DNA of 64,000 nt from contig RSEF01000002.1 of the NCBI GenBank assembly GCA_003993805.1, positions 98,299,676 through 98,363,675 of the forward strand, given 5' to 3'. Both the position numbers and the translations under genes were made by a program. Under the pieces are notes generated by a model. That model was not told where the DNA came from, made no database searches, and saw nothing but the letters and a program-made list of their open reading frames with translations. This DNA comes from Himantopus leucocephalus (taxonomy: Eukaryota > Chordata > Aves > Charadriiformes > Recurvirostridae). Below are positions 11,111-24,399 of this stretch, piece after piece; position 1 is the first letter of the stretch, and each line of letters starts with the position of its first letter.

Positions 11111-14100
11111 GCTTGATATCCAGCTTTCTCCTTCACACTTTATTTATCACTGAATTTAGACCTTATGTTGACAACACGAGAAAGAGAAGCCCTCCCAGGC
11201 AGTGACTCCTGCTCTGTCTATCTAATGTCATTTGACGCTTTGTCTTTTCTGCTTGGCAGAGCTGGGCAGAGTTTGGCCCTTACCAAAGTGCAGCAGTTTG
11301 ACTCACAGTCCTGTGGATACCCGGGGAATTCATGTTAGACATGCAGTGGTCATATTTTACCATTTCTGGACTGACTGACTACCGGAACTGTGTTGTCAGG
11401 AATCTTCTACCTTACGCTTAAAAAAGGAATATTGATAACATGAGGCACTGATTGCTGTATGCACCGGACTTGGGTCCTGCTTTCTAGCTTCCAAACTTTC
11501 TGGAGGCCAGGGGTTTCCCAGAACATTAAGAAAGGCATGGCTGGAGGATAAGGCAAGTATCTGCCACTAAGCCACAGCTGTAAAGGCAAGGTAGAATAAC
11601 AGTCCCTGCATTCAGTTGGAATATGTTTGTCTTCCTCTTTCTAACCCTGTATTAGTCAGTTTTCCAGTAAAGCAGAGGAAATAATGTGGAGGCAGGGTGA
11701 GGATTTTGCATCCCTTCTTTTAAGGCAACCGGTAGAAATGATTAACTGCAAAGCTGTGTGAGAAGATATCCTGCAGCAAGAGTGTTACCAGTCCTGATCA
11801 GAACGTCCAGAGCAGGTCCTGCTGCTTCTCATGGTCACAATAGTACTGTGGTACCTCTTTGTAAGTACAGTTCATTTCATACAATGATACTTAGTGTGAC
11901 AATATTGATTAAATGAATAAACCAAATGAAACTGGCTTGACTACTTCATGTTTTAAGAATCTGCGTAAGTATATTGCACAGAGGCATTAGACTAAGTAAT
12001 CTTTATTATCAAGGTGATTTTTTTTGTCTTTCTGACTATAGACAGGTAATATATTTGGATTTTCTGCAGTCTTACACAACACTTAAAAATGGGCTCATTT
12101 TGTCTTTCTGTTTCTTGTTGACAAGCATTCTGAAAGATCGTTGTATTTAAAGAATTTTTTTACTTTTTAATACAGAGTGATCAAAAATAGAAAATATTAC
12201 CCTTAATTGGTGTAAGTATTCTTGTACTAAATTGTATGACAATTGAAAGTCTAAGATTGTCTTTTTTGAGTTAAGGTGATATCGCTACAGCAGGTAATTC
12301 TTGCAGAAACAAAAGCAAAATTTAAACAATTTGGCTAAAAGTTCTTTCCTCTGTCAGACACTCAGCTTCTGGCTCCTTAGCTTTAGCAGTCTTTTAATTG
12401 TTAGTTTTCCCAGCCACCATGTTGCTTAGGCCCTGATTTTCCTATTCTAAACATAGAACAAGATCATCAGGATCGGTTGCTGGAGAAGGGGCTGGCTTCT
12501 CAGTGCCTGAGAGCCTTCTGAGTGTGATGCACAGTCTGTCAGCCTCAGCCACCTCATCTGTGGGCCTGAATATCCAGCGTAAATCTTTTAGTCTGAGTGC
12601 TTTTGCTGTCTGAATGGCTCAGTTTTCATCCTCCTCCTCTTCCTCTGCTGAATCAAGGTCAGCCAGACCATCCAGAGGGAAGCGCAGAAAAACAGCGTAG
12701 TTACAAGAGTTAGCAGACCTCAGTATGAATTGACTGGTGAAGGATGATTTCAAAAGATCTCAGCTGCTGTAAAACCAGCCACTAAAAAAACCGGCATCTC
12801 CTCCAGCTGATGATAAGGATGATCTGACTCTCGCCTCTCCATCCCCCACTCCATGCACACTCTCCCTATATATTTAGAATGTATGTATTTCTTAAGTCCC
12901 TGCCTGCATCGCTCCTCTGTCACAGTAATTTTCATGGGAAAAATTGCTATCCATCAATTTGTGAGCTGTTGGACTTTTTAGGAATACATCATAAGCATAA
13001 CAGGGTATAGAGCAGAGAGGTGAAAATGCATTTAGCTATGGAGGGCAAAAAGCAGATGTCAATGATACATTTTTCCCTTCCCTATGCAAAAACCTTTCTG
13101 GCAAATTTATTATAAGGAGCTAACACAGTTATTCCTAAGTAACTGCTTTTACCACATATATTCAGTCTTGGATAGAGCGGCTATTGCTTACACTTCTGAT
13201 TTTAACATGAACATTTTCACAAGAAATTGCGTGTGGTGATAGTAACTGCCTGCTGTGGCAGTGATTGTGCCTAATTGCAGACAGGAGATATCCATAAATC
13301 CATCTTCAGCCAAAAGCTGCTTGTTTGGGTCCCCTCTGCTTATACAAGTGGAGGGGATATTATTTTCAAATAGAAAAAATACAATTTTAAATTGTATTTT
13401 AATTTTAATTAAATTAAATTTAAAGTTTAAATTATTAGTAGTACTTATAATAAAAGTGCCTGATTAAGAAGTGCTAAGCTCTGTATAACATGTAATATAA
13501 ATACTCTTGCCTACAAATGCTTATACGGTAATTTTATGACAAGCACAATAGATTATAACCAGCTTAATACAGGATGGGAAGGTAGTAGGACAGCATAATG
13601 ATCTTGTTTTGCATGAAAAACAATAATCTTAGTTGATCACACTCTGAGACAGATTATAGTTCAAAAAAAAAGGAATAAGTGTTAAATAAGACAGAAGGTG
13701 GTCATTTATTTTTTCTGAGCAGGACTTCCTTATCAGCCTGCAGACACTGGAAGCTCTCTTCTCCTCTTGATGGGTATCAGAGTGCAAAAGGTCTAGCTGA
13801 TAAAATTCTTTAATGATCTAAAGGTAACTTTGGGAAGTAAAGGATATCAGATATTGGAGGCTGAATGAACTATTGCTCTCTGTATAGTAGTAGTGGCTTA
13901 TCTTTCATACAGTGAAAAAAGTGAGCAAAGTTTGAGGCAGAATGACTGTTTATTTGGCTTTGTAAATAAAGGTTTAAACAGCAGGTGGAATGGAGACAAT
14001 AGAGCAGCAGGAACCTTTTCATCTTTCCTCAACTAATTTGTTTCTGTTAGTGTTCTTGGACCAAAATAAATAAATAAATAAATCCTGACATTGTTATTAA

Positions 14101-15007
14101 TCATATTTATTATTGCAGTGGTTAAGGGTCAGCCAAGTATTGATCTCCATTTTGCTAAGCCCTGTACAAACACAGAGTTGACAATTTAAATAGACAAGTT
14201 GCAAATAATGCAGAGCATAACTGGAGTAAATTGGTCATAACAGGACCCATCTTGTCAGGTCCACAATTAATTTTAGTAGGAGATGAATCATTCAAAAAGA
14301 GAAGCAAAAGGAAATTGGTCAGGGAGTGACTGAAGGGTGGGAAAACAAAGAATGTGGAAAAAGCTAAGTCTGTGTTGGGGTCATAGAGCTTCTTACAAAG
14401 TAAGAACTGGATTATTATTAAGAGACAATCAGCTACTATGGAGTCATCTCTCTCCTCCAAAACAGAAAATCAGTCTCATGATTGACATTAAATCTATGCT
14501 CAGAACCTCATTCAAACATACATTTATTGAGTGCAACATACTGTTTTTGTGTTGCCAGCATGCAGGCAACTTGATTTCACCCATTTTTACAACATCATGT
14601 GGTAACATCGAGAACAATTGAAGGGAACCTGGGGCTGATCACTGCTTTTCAGCTCTTCTCCACCCTGTTCTTGTTTCCTGCAATTTCAACATAATCCAGT
14701 TTCTAATTTTCCATTCAGCTCTTCTGTGTCACTGACACTATTCTACCCCTTCAGACTAGAGCATGCTAGGCCACCTCTACAAGGTCTTCTTAGGTACTGG
14801 TGTGGTCAGGAATTGCATGTGGTTGCAGGGATGTGTACTCTTCAGCTGCTGCTCCTGTATGTAGCCCACCTCTTGGGAACCCTCTGTCTAAGCAGTCCTG
14901 AGTGACACGGGGCCCTGCACCACTTACTGCTGGAAGGAGACGAACTCTTTACTGTCCCAGTGGCTGTCAGATGCCTCTCATTTTTTGCACTGGTTTTTTT
15001 AGTACCG
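11111..15007. other. Unique non-coding DNA with minor simple repeats
   Basis: No gene was recognised. An AT-only low-complexity stretch lies at about 13373-13440, and a (TAAA)n microsatellite at 14064-14083. The 14155-14621 open frames overlap each other on opposite strands and look random. Confidence 0.55.
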
Positions 15008-15190
15008 TTACAGCACTGGAACAGTTTTTCTGGAGAGGCTGTGAAATACCCATCCTCAGAGAGCTTCAAAATGTGGTTGGACAAGGCCCTAGGCAATCCG
15101 GTCTACCTTTGATGTCAAGCATGCCTTGAGCCATATGTTCAACTGGATGGCCTCCTATGGCCCCTTCATACCTAAATTACTCTGTGATGA
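15008..15190 (+). mobile_element. CR1 LINE 3' end fragment, diverged
   Basis: In sense orientation: GCACTGGAACAGTTTTTCTG, then a GAGAGGCTGTGAAATACC block, AAAATGTGGTTGGACAAGGC, and a terminal tract ending ATTACTCTGTGATGA. These match the CR1 ORF2 tail and 3' UTR in order. It is more diverged than the copies at 6638 and 55975, and the canonical CCTTCCAACCT block is eroded. Confidence 0.78.
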
Positions 15191-16684
15191 CCCAAATTAC
15201 TCTGTCAGTAGGTCAGTAAAATCTCTGGGCAAAAATTTTAATTTGATCATCTTTTAAGTATTTAATGAGGGATGGAAAAGATGAGGCCTGAGTTGCCTCC
15301 AAGTGATACCACAGATCTTCCAAAGCTGCATTTGAAGCAACTGTAACTGCTCCAAAAAGCTTGTCAGTAATGTCAGAGGCTTTTTCGATTTAGTTTTCTT
15401 TTATGGATTTACCTTTTCTTGCCCATGGACTTTAAAACAGCTGCTGCACAATTCTTCATTATAGATGATGTTTTGTTTAAGGACTTTGGTAGATTAAAGG
15501 AGTTCTCAACAGACCTTAAGTTTACATGATCTATTTCACGGGACCTTTACTAGCCACTTCTATATGCCTTTTTCAGAGTTACAGGAAAAGATTTTTTGGT
15601 TTCTGGAGTTCTAAATTTCGAGGTATCAACAAGTAATCTTTTGGCATAAAACCAACAACTCATCTGGCAATGGATATATATTTGTAAAAAACCTGTCTTA
15701 ATTCTCTCCTCTTCTGAAATATATCAGAAGAGCTTTTGTGTTTTTAACCGAAATAGCTTCAGGTTTATTCACAGTGCAGCAAAATTTGATCATTTAATCA
15801 AACCTTCTCAATATTGACCTGTTTGTGCCTTTCAAATCTGGTTTTGCAGTGTAATTATAAAATACCTGAGAATATATTTTATGCATGAAAGTTGTTAGTT
15901 GTTTTTTTCAGTCTTATTATTGACCATCAGGAAATGCGGACTGGACGCAGCATTACAGTTTTAGTATCCTTATTCAAGCAAAAGGGAACAAAACCTATGA
16001 ATCATTGATCAGATAAATACAATGATATGTGTGTATATATATATGCAGGTATATAATACATGTTACATGTGCATCCCCATGTGCATCACGCCTTCTTTTT
16101 GGTGTGCCGTGTTCAGTCTGCTTGAAACAATAATTTCCTTGAGAAGAGTACTTTTTTTTCTCCCTGAATATGCAATATTTAAGCAGTATGATAGATTCAA
16201 AATTCACTGAAGTGAGTGAAGCTGTCCTACTTCAGTGGTCTTTCAGTCTAGGTTCTGGTGATGTGTTGACAATAACTTAAATACTTGTTTCCTATTCAGT
16301 GATGTCAATTTTTTATAGAATAGGTGCACAATAAATCCTTTTTTTATTGAGTTGCCACTCCTAGATGGAGCTGTATGAAATATGAGTGGTACTGGAGTTT
16401 GGTGTATGCTTGATCAACTTGAGGTAACAGTGCTGTACTTTTTTATCAGTTACACTGTGAGATAAATTGCTTCTGGCTCCAACATGTTTAAATGCTGCAG
16501 CAACCATGTGTTCCTGTTCCTAGTGATTATGCTGTTACCACTACTGTTCTCTGTCCTCTGCATTAGCTTCCTGTCAGTTTGTGTGTTAATTTTTAAAATT
16601 GTATCATTGACTTTCAAAGCATGTGAGGGTGAAACCTCTCATCATTAATCTACAAATATTTCCCAAACTGGTATAGCTGTGTGT
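15191..16684. other. Unique non-coding DNA with a TA/TG microsatellite
   Basis: An imperfect TG/TA repeat lies at about 16026-16060. Nothing else was recognised. Confidence 0.5.
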
Positions 16685-16793
16685 TGGGATTTGCAAAGGT
16701 GCATAAGGAACATGGGTATCCAGCTCCATTGGCACTGCTGTGGGACTGGCTGCCTAAGTTCCTTAGATGCCTTTAAAAAAGGCAGACCTTAGA
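16685..16793. mobile_element. Ancient foldback (MITE-like) element
   Basis: The block is an imperfect palindrome. Left-arm features GCAAAGGTGCATAAGGAAC and ATCCAGCTCC pair with right-arm features GTTCCTTAGATGCCTTTAAA and GGGACTGGCTGCC. The pattern TGGGATTTNCAAAGG..CCTAAG..CTCCATTGG resembles foldback repeats I know from turtle and crocodilian DNA (GGGATTTTCAAAGG ends around a CCCATTG centre). It is most likely a fossil non-autonomous DNA transposon. The family name is not known to me. Confidence 0.55.
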
Positions 16794-17079
16794 ATTTTCC
16801 TCAACAGGCTAAATCTTAAATGTGTACCTCATTAGATGCTTTGTTAAAGTACATTTACCTCACCTCTGGTTTCATTAAGGTTGTGCAGATCCGCTGAACA
16901 TTTTTTTAAAGGGGGCAGTACATCATCCTTTCGTTATCTATATTAACCCAATATACTTGATGATACAGATTTTTCACCAGTGTAACTCCTGTACCCATTT
17001 GGCATCTCAGTCTGGAAACACCACTGTGAAGAGACTGACATAGCTAAGCAGAGAACTCATGGTGGAGCTTCACTGCAGA
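16794..17079. other. Unique spacer upstream of a CR1
   Basis: Nothing was recognised. The 5' limit of the following CR1 is uncertain and could reach into this segment. Confidence 0.4.
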
Positions 17080-17889
17080 CAGACAGCATACACAGATGGT
17101 GCAAGCAGGGACAGGCTGTGAAGAAGGAATTTAAGAAATACTGCCCAGAGATTCATGGAAGGTGTTAGGAGGCCAAACCTCAACTGGAGTTGACACCTGT
17201 GCTGGATATCAAGGGCAACAGGAAGAACTTCTATTATGACATCAGTAATAAAAGCCTGAACAAGGAAAGTGTGGTCCCATTGCTGAATGGAATGGGTGGT
17301 TTAGTAACAGCATACACAGATAAGGCTGAGGCATCCAATGCCTTGTTTGCTTCAGTCTTCACCAACAAGGTGTCCCTGGCCTCTGTGCTTAGTGAAAAGG
17401 ATCAAGGAGAACTACCAGCAGTGGATGTAGATTGAGGCAGGGGTAACTTGAGAAAACTCGACCCATAGAAGTCCATGGCCTGTACCCAAAGTTGTTGAGA
17501 GAGCTGGCAAGTGCTCTTGTGAGGCTGCTTTCTGCCTTCAGAAGGCTTTCAACAATGTCTTCCACAAGATCCTCGTAAGGAACCTGATGAAGTATGGGCT
17601 GGATGAGCAGACAGTGAGGTGGACTGAAAATTAGGTGAATGGCCAGGACCTGAGGGTGGTGATCAGTGGCACAAGTCTAGTTGGAGGCCAGTAACTAGCA
17701 GTGTACCCTAGGAGTCAATACTAGGTCCAGTCCTGTTCAACATCTCCATTAATGGTCTGGATGATGCAGCAGAGTGTAGCCTCAGCAAGTTCGCTGAGGA
17801 CACAAAAGTGAAAGGAGTGGCTGATATGCCAGAGGGTTGTGCTGCCATCCAGAGAGACCTCAACTGGCTGAAGAAATGGGCTCACAAAG
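17080..17889 (+). mobile_element. CR1 LINE ORF2 remnant: linker and RT palm, internally deleted
   Basis: The frame at 17190-17435 gives the CR1 ORF2 linker between endonuclease and reverse transcriptase (DIKGNRKNFYYDIS, KAEASNALFASVF). It ends in a stop. At about 17535 the sequence jumps directly into the RT palm domain (AFNNVFHKIL, then LMKYGLDEQTVRW), so several hundred bases of RT are missing. Further on, the PQGS motif has a stop in place of Q (about 17708), ILGPVLFNISINGLDD is legible, and the catalytic FADD is FAED (about 17792-17803). The copy stops abruptly at about 17889 before a T run, so the RT thumb and 3' UTR are absent. It cannot be active. Missing the 3' end is unusual for a CR1 insertion, and points to a later deletion or rearrangement. 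Confidence 0.9.
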
Positions 17890-20800
17890 GTTTTTTTTAT
17901 ATGTGTAAAGTGTTTTTTATGTGTGGTCTATGTGAATGCTCTTGCTATGTGTGTCTTTTCTTCTGAGGGGGACAAAGAGAGAAAAAAACGTTTTTTTAAT
18001 GCCTTGACACAGGTAAGTTTACCCTTCTTCCTTTTCCTGTTTGACTCAGTGTTTTTTCACATTCAGAGGGGCCTGTGACATCTGCAGTTTCACTTGCCCA
18101 GGTGAGCTTTGTCTCTTATGTCCCTCAACAGTGAGTCATGCTACAAATTTTTGTCTGACTTTGCAGATTTTATAAGTAAAAAATTATGAGGTACAAAATA
18201 GATACGACTTCTGACTGAACTCCTTGTTAGGCCCATCTGCAAATTCTGTAATTTGTTGGTACTTATTTGCACCAAGAAAGCTGAAAAAAGTAGTTTAAAT
18301 GTTGTGTTTCTTTAAAAATCATGTAATATACAGGTATTATGTATTTGGCAGTTCTCAGTAAAGGGTTTTCTGAAGATGCGCTAAAAAAATAACTTGCTTG
18401 GGTAAGATCAAACTATTTTCTTGAATAATGAGCTGAAGGATCAAACAGATGTGAAAGTAGGTACAAAAATGAGAGAATGACAACTTCAGCAAATGTTATC
18501 TCGCTACCTGTTAAGGTGTACATTACTTGGTGTCAGCTTTGAATGGTCTAACAGATGAAATTTAGTCTAAGCCAGGATCTTTTGGATTATCAGAGAGGGA
18601 AGCAAGTGATACAAGAGGAACGTACTCTTTTTCAGGATCTTTCCCTTTTAGCCTTTTACACAAAATCAGGCCATAGATATAGCAGAGGGAGTGGCAGAAT
18701 AATTCTAGGGGCCAAGCCTCAATGAAGAAAGGCAGCAGGTGGGATACACGTTCACTTCAGAGGTTTATGAATAGAGGGAAAGGGTATTTTGGATTTCTTT
18801 GCAGATCTACTGAGTTCCCGGGCTGCTTCTTCCTAAGGAGATACTGAGTCATGAAAAAGGTGTTGTTTAAAAGCACTGATAAGTACTAGATTTTTCTTTG
18901 TGAAAAATTAATAATGGTAAAACAGGAAGTTTCAAAGTTAGGTGTCTAATTCTTTATTTCACCACCTAAGTGACTGAAATTGTTTTCTTTATGGCAAAGA
19001 AGTACAACCTTTGAGCAGAATTGGGCTTCAAATACACTTCTTAAAAGGGGTAATTTTATTTCTTGTTAGTGTACTAGGTGCTAAATGATTATACATTATT
19101 GATCTGTGCAGCCAGTCTTCAAAACTGTTATTATTAAAGAGAAGTCTTCATATGGAAGCATTTTTTGAAGAGCACAGAGTTTTGCTCTTTTTAGTGAACT
19201 AGAAGTAAATTCTGAATTTGCTTTCTTATCATGTCCATACTCTGGCTCTGTAATAGGTTATTATATGTTTCAAGTTCTTGAGGTTTTGGATATGGTAAGA
19301 AAAAATGTAAGTGTCACTTCTGGAGTATACAGTAGGTAGTTTACTTTGTAAAAAGTGAATAACTCAGCTTTTTTCTTCTCCCTCCAAAATATAGGTGACA
19401 GGTTATTTATAAAAACACATCTTAGGCGAGTAATTCAAACCTCAAATTTTTATATTCCTTTAAGTGTCATTTTTTCCCTAAAGGCTGTTATCAAAATAAT
19501 CTAAATCACTTTCTTTATATTAATCAAAGAATTACAGCACTTAAATTTGTAGTTGTCACTCACATAGTTTCTGCCTAAAGCATTTTGAAATTGTTTTGTG
19601 TGGTCTTTTCAATCACTGTGGGTTTTTTTTCTCAAGACATTGTCAACATGCACAAAGAATGGGATCACAATAGTGATGAATTTCATTCCTTTGGGACTCT
19701 GAAGGTGAGGTGTAATCTGATCTCCAAGGGTTTTAACAAAACTAGTCATTGTTTCAGGAATTCTAACATTAAGCACAGTCAAAACTACTCAGTCATGGAA
19801 CATATTTTCCAGCAAATTAAAAAATAACAAAACCAGGAGTTTCCTACTCAGTTCAACAAAATCTAATGAAATCCGCAAATAAGCATCTTCAAGAAGTAAC
19901 TTCTAGTTTTCACATTGAAAGTTCAAGGACAGTTAACACTTCATAATTAATTTGGGCATTTTATATTACAGCAAAATTACTAAAACAGCATCTGCATTAA
20001 GACTGTAGGTTAGATTAGATTATTCATATAAGTATTACTAGGAATTATTTGTTCATGTTGTAGAAACTTGGAAAAACAGAGTATTGCTGTACTATAGAAC
20101 ACATGGGCTTCTTGAAATAAGTATTTTTGTCTGTAATTAACAGGCACTGAGAAAAAAGATGAATAGTTTAATGACTGACAGAATTGATGCATTTGATTAT
20201 TGGACAGTCATGCATAAAATAAATGTGAAAATAATATCTCTAATACAGGCTAATGTAAACAGTTTAGTAATTTTAAGTAGACTCATCAATTAACTGGACA
20301 TTGTTGAGGTCTAACATATTTATCTTTGACAGTGTATCTTTTTAATCAGTTCAAATTCAACAAACAGGATTAATCTAAAGACTTGCGGGATAAATAAATA
20401 CAACATTTATCACAGCATCTTGGTTATATACTTTCTGTTAGCACAGAAGCTTGGATATATACTTTCTGGGGTGATATAGACGTTTTTAATTACCTCTGAA
20501 TGAGTTTGCGAATTAAACTGTAAAGGACAAAAGAGAGGAATATTAATTATTACCTATAAATATAATGTTATTTCAGGTCCCCTATAAAAAGTCTGTTATA
20601 CAGTTTCACACTTTGCTGAGCTCACTGTAATTATGACAGTTAACAGAGACATAATTCATAATAGAAAGAGTAATTACTAATATTTAACACTTAGTGTGGT
20701 ATGTTTTGTAGAGCACAATAACTATGTGTAAATTATCCACTGAAGCTGGCCAGCACTTGTGTGTTCTCTCATATTCAGGGTATTTATCTGTGATGTAATC

Positions 20801-21961
20801 TCCTTAAGTTGCACTGAATTCATTCAAAAATTAGGCAATAAAACCAACAGTGGTAGAAAAAGCCCAAAAAAGAATGATGTTTCTATTTGGACAAGTATGT
20901 TGAAAGAAATAAAAATATAAACGAAGGAAATAAATGTGTTCTTTTTCTTCATTTTATTCAAAGAACAGCCAGAACTCTTGGGTAATTTTCTCCACCTTTT
21001 TGACAGCCCTGACAGAACTGAATGTTGTGGTTTGATGCCTTTTTTTTTTTTAATCAGTAGGACAGCAACTAAGAATTTTACCCATGACAGCCAAAGAGTC
21101 AGAACAAGACAAGAAAGCCAGATTTCCTCTGGTTACTTTTATAAAGTTACAGACAACCCTGCAAATCCTTGAAAACTTTATTTATTTTATGATTTTCCTA
21201 CTGTTTTGTTGATAATGTAGTAAAATTGTAGATTAGAACAATGAAAAATAAACTTCTTAGATAATATGCATATTTTTAAAAAATTCTGGGAACAGCGAGA
21301 TATTGAAGCTAATAAATTACCTTGTTTAAATGGCTAAGTTTGGAAACCTTTGGCATATTACTGAAGAGGTGGGGCAGTTCCACTTCTCATCTCTAACTGA
21401 CTCCGAGACACATCATAATCAAAATATTAATAATAGCATCTTTTGAAAAGTATTTTTATTATTTTATTCGCTATTTCTTCTTGTTTTAGTAGCTCATTTG
21501 GATATTTTTAACAAGGTGATCTTGCTTTTTTTCTTAATTTCTCTTTTTTCTTTTTTAATGTGACCTTTGATATCTCTGGATGTTACAGCAGGGAGAGGGA
21601 AAGTGAGAAAGAGAAAAAATGTGGAAGTGAATGTATTAATTGAGGAAAAAAAGAGAATTTGGCAAATAGTTGAATTAACTGTGTTTACTAGGTGGCTTGC
21701 ATCATATTATCCTCTTCCCACACACAACCCTGGACTATTCTTGTGTATTTTAAGGAAGATATCTGAAATCACACAAAGAATTGAAAGATCAATAAACTAC
21801 CTTAGGTGCTCAAGCAGTAAAAATCAATTTTGTGGTGTCTTGTTTTCTAAGCAAAGTTTGTGCAATTAGACTGTAATTATGGATAAATTATGCATAAAAA
21901 TTAACTTCCATGAAGGTCTGAAAATATGCAATTGTATATTTTTTCTTTAATAATCAGTACT

Positions 21962-21985
21962 AAATGCCATTATTTAATGGCATTT
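21962..21985. promoter_or_regulatory. 24-bp palindrome containing ATTA/TAAT
   Basis: Perfect 11-bp arms (AAATGCCATTA and TAATGGCATTT) are separated by TT. Each arm holds a homeodomain core and a GCCAT string (YY1-like). It may be a dimer binding site. The symmetry is seen directly; function is inferred. Confidence 0.45.
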
Positions 21986-22099
21986 TCAAACAAATAAGTT
22001 TATCAGTTAGTACAGTTACCTATCCAGTAAATAAAGTAATTTTCTTCCAATATATATTTTATTTCTATTATTATATAATGTGTATATAATCATATGTAT

Positions 22100-22160
22100 T
22101 CATCTTCATCCTTTATGTGTAAAATGGGAAAAAATAATCGTGTCTTTGATTACAGCATTT
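22100..22160 (+). repeat. Possible CORE-SINE (MIR-like) trace
   Basis: The string GTGTAAAATGGGAAAAAATAA, preceded by CATCTTCATCC, resembles the 3' part of MIR-type SINEs (TCATCTGTAAAATGGGGATAA). It is short and low in complexity, so the call is tentative. Confidence 0.3.
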
Positions 22161-24399
22161 ACTCTGATTTGAAAGGCAAACCTCTCCTGTCATGAGTGGA
22201 ACAGATAGGCTAAGGGGGCAGTGGCCCATTCATTTTGAATTTTTTTTCAGTAAATTGAGAATGCATCCATACCATCAGTGAGAAAAGAGAATGCATGGTC
22301 ACATGAAAAGTCTGGATCTCAGATCTGTTGTGTTTGGTGAGAGACTATCCAGTGACCAGGATTCAGTGAACAAACGACTACAGTCAAATTTATATCAAGT
22401 GCTGTATTTTTAGATTTCAAATCCATCCCCTCTAGAAGCAAAATATAGGGAGGTTAAACATGCCTCACTCAGTTTGAGGATGCATCACGCGTGTGAATGT
22501 GAGATAACAGCTGCTAAGTGACCAGTATGGGTTTGAAGGATTCTGGATATTTTCATGGCAGACGGATGTCAAAACTCACATCACTCATGGGATCACCTTA
22601 CAGTAGACTACCTAGGAGATACAGGTTCTAGTCCTAAGGCTGCATATATAAAAGCTTTGCTCAGCATTTTTAAGAAGGGTGTGCTATCTATCCCTCTCCC
22701 TAGGATTATTTTACAGAATTGTCTTGTGACCTGGCCTGCCCAGGAAGAGGAAAGACTGACTATTCTTACCTCTATGCCAGGCCAATGCTGCATCTGCCAG
22801 GTAAAAGTTAGATATGGTATATATAGCACTATCACCGTGTTTCCATTATAGTTTGTATGGAGTCTGAGAATACAAAAATAATCAAAGTGAACCCCAGGGG
22901 TGAGACAGGCAGAGATGCAGCCAGTTTAAAATTCTTGATGGTGTGTGAAAAATTGCTGCAAGAGTGCTGTGTGCCATCAGGCTCTGGGTAGTTGTGTTTG
23001 TGGCTGGTAACAAAAAATTAGAGAACAGTATTAGCACCACTGAAACCCTGAGGCACTCCTGTGTCTTCAGATCTAGCAGCAAAAAGGCAAGCGGACAGGT
23101 AAATTTAATATTTAAATTTTAGAGTGTACCATGGCACTGAGAGTATTGAAACACAAGACTGATGTGGACAAGGAAGTTCCCTGCTCCCACACAAACAGTA
23201 CTGCATCCACCGTGTACTGTGTCCTGCAGCCACGGGGTCAGAGACTTCAGGCTTCTCATCAGGCTCAACCTTTCTCCCTGTCACACTAGCATTGCTGCTG
23301 CAAGAGCCAGGAAAAAGCTATGGACCTGTGTGGGGGATGCAAATAGGAATTGGGGGGTGTCTAATCTCTCTGTTCCTCCCAACTAGTGCCTGTTTTTATC
23401 CTGAGGAACTTCTGTCCGTATAACCTGATGGAAGGGAAAGTGCAACAGTGGATAGGATTCACAGTTCTAGGCAAACATTTCACATATGTAAAGAAGTGGA
23501 CAAATTCTAGTCATTATAATGTTTTAAAACTCTTAGTAGGCATGTTGCTTGTGTTTTTAGAACTTACTCTACTTAAATTAAACCCCAAAAGGATTTTAAT
23601 AGAGTGAAAGATTCACAAGTAGCATTTCTTAGCATTTAAAATTAAAGTGGCCTGCCCAAGCCAATGCATAAATGAAAAGGAAAAGCCAAGCTTGCCTTTT
23701 AGAGTTCTTTAAACACAAAGACTTATTTTGATTGTAACAAAAACACCCATAAATCTATGCACATATATATTGATCTTTCTTTCCGCTTAAAAATGACTCT
23801 GTCCCAGTAAGTTGGCATATTTCATAAACAAACCAACAAATTATTGATCCATCATATGCTCTAAAAATCCTGTGAAGAATCTAGGTTGCTTTTAAGTTCA
23901 TGCTGTACCTAAGGGAATGAAAAACTCCAAAATGAAAAATAGATATTTAAAAAGAAGCACAAATAATAGAAGACGTATAGCTACTTTTACTCCTGCTTAA
24001 CTTTTCATCGTAATTCATTCTCTGTTCATCAAAACTATTCTTTATGAGCTAATAGGATATGTAATTTGGTAGTATGATTCTTTGTGATGGCTATTAGCTA
24101 TTAAATTAATTATATATCCCTGCAGATATCCCTGTTCCTTGTTGGCAAATGCTGTGATAGTGCGTATTTTCTTAAGCAGGAGTTGTACAAAATTAAGACA
24201 GCCTAGCATCTCGTTGCTGAAAGCAACATTATATTTGGTTTGGTTTAGGGATGGTTTCTGGTCACATGTCTTATTGAAAAGGAAATAATGAAGTAGATTG
24301 CAGGTGTTTATTAGTACTAAGTTAAGGGACAATGCTATGAAATGTTAGAGCCAGGTAGCTTTTCAGTTATTCAACCTATCTTCCTTACACTGTTTTGAA

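Larger units (their letters stand above)
17890..24399. other. Repeat-poor unique non-coding DNA
   Basis: 6.5 kb with almost no interspersed repeat. I noted only a short direct repeat (TATATACTTTCTG at about 20424 and 20456), a 24-bp palindrome at 21962-21985 and a possible CORE-SINE trace at 22100-22160. Short open frames are at chance level. Confidence 0.5.

Noticed and set aside
22615..22640. GGTTCTAGTCC as another SINE B box
   Set aside because: One base departs from the B box and no MIR block order follows.
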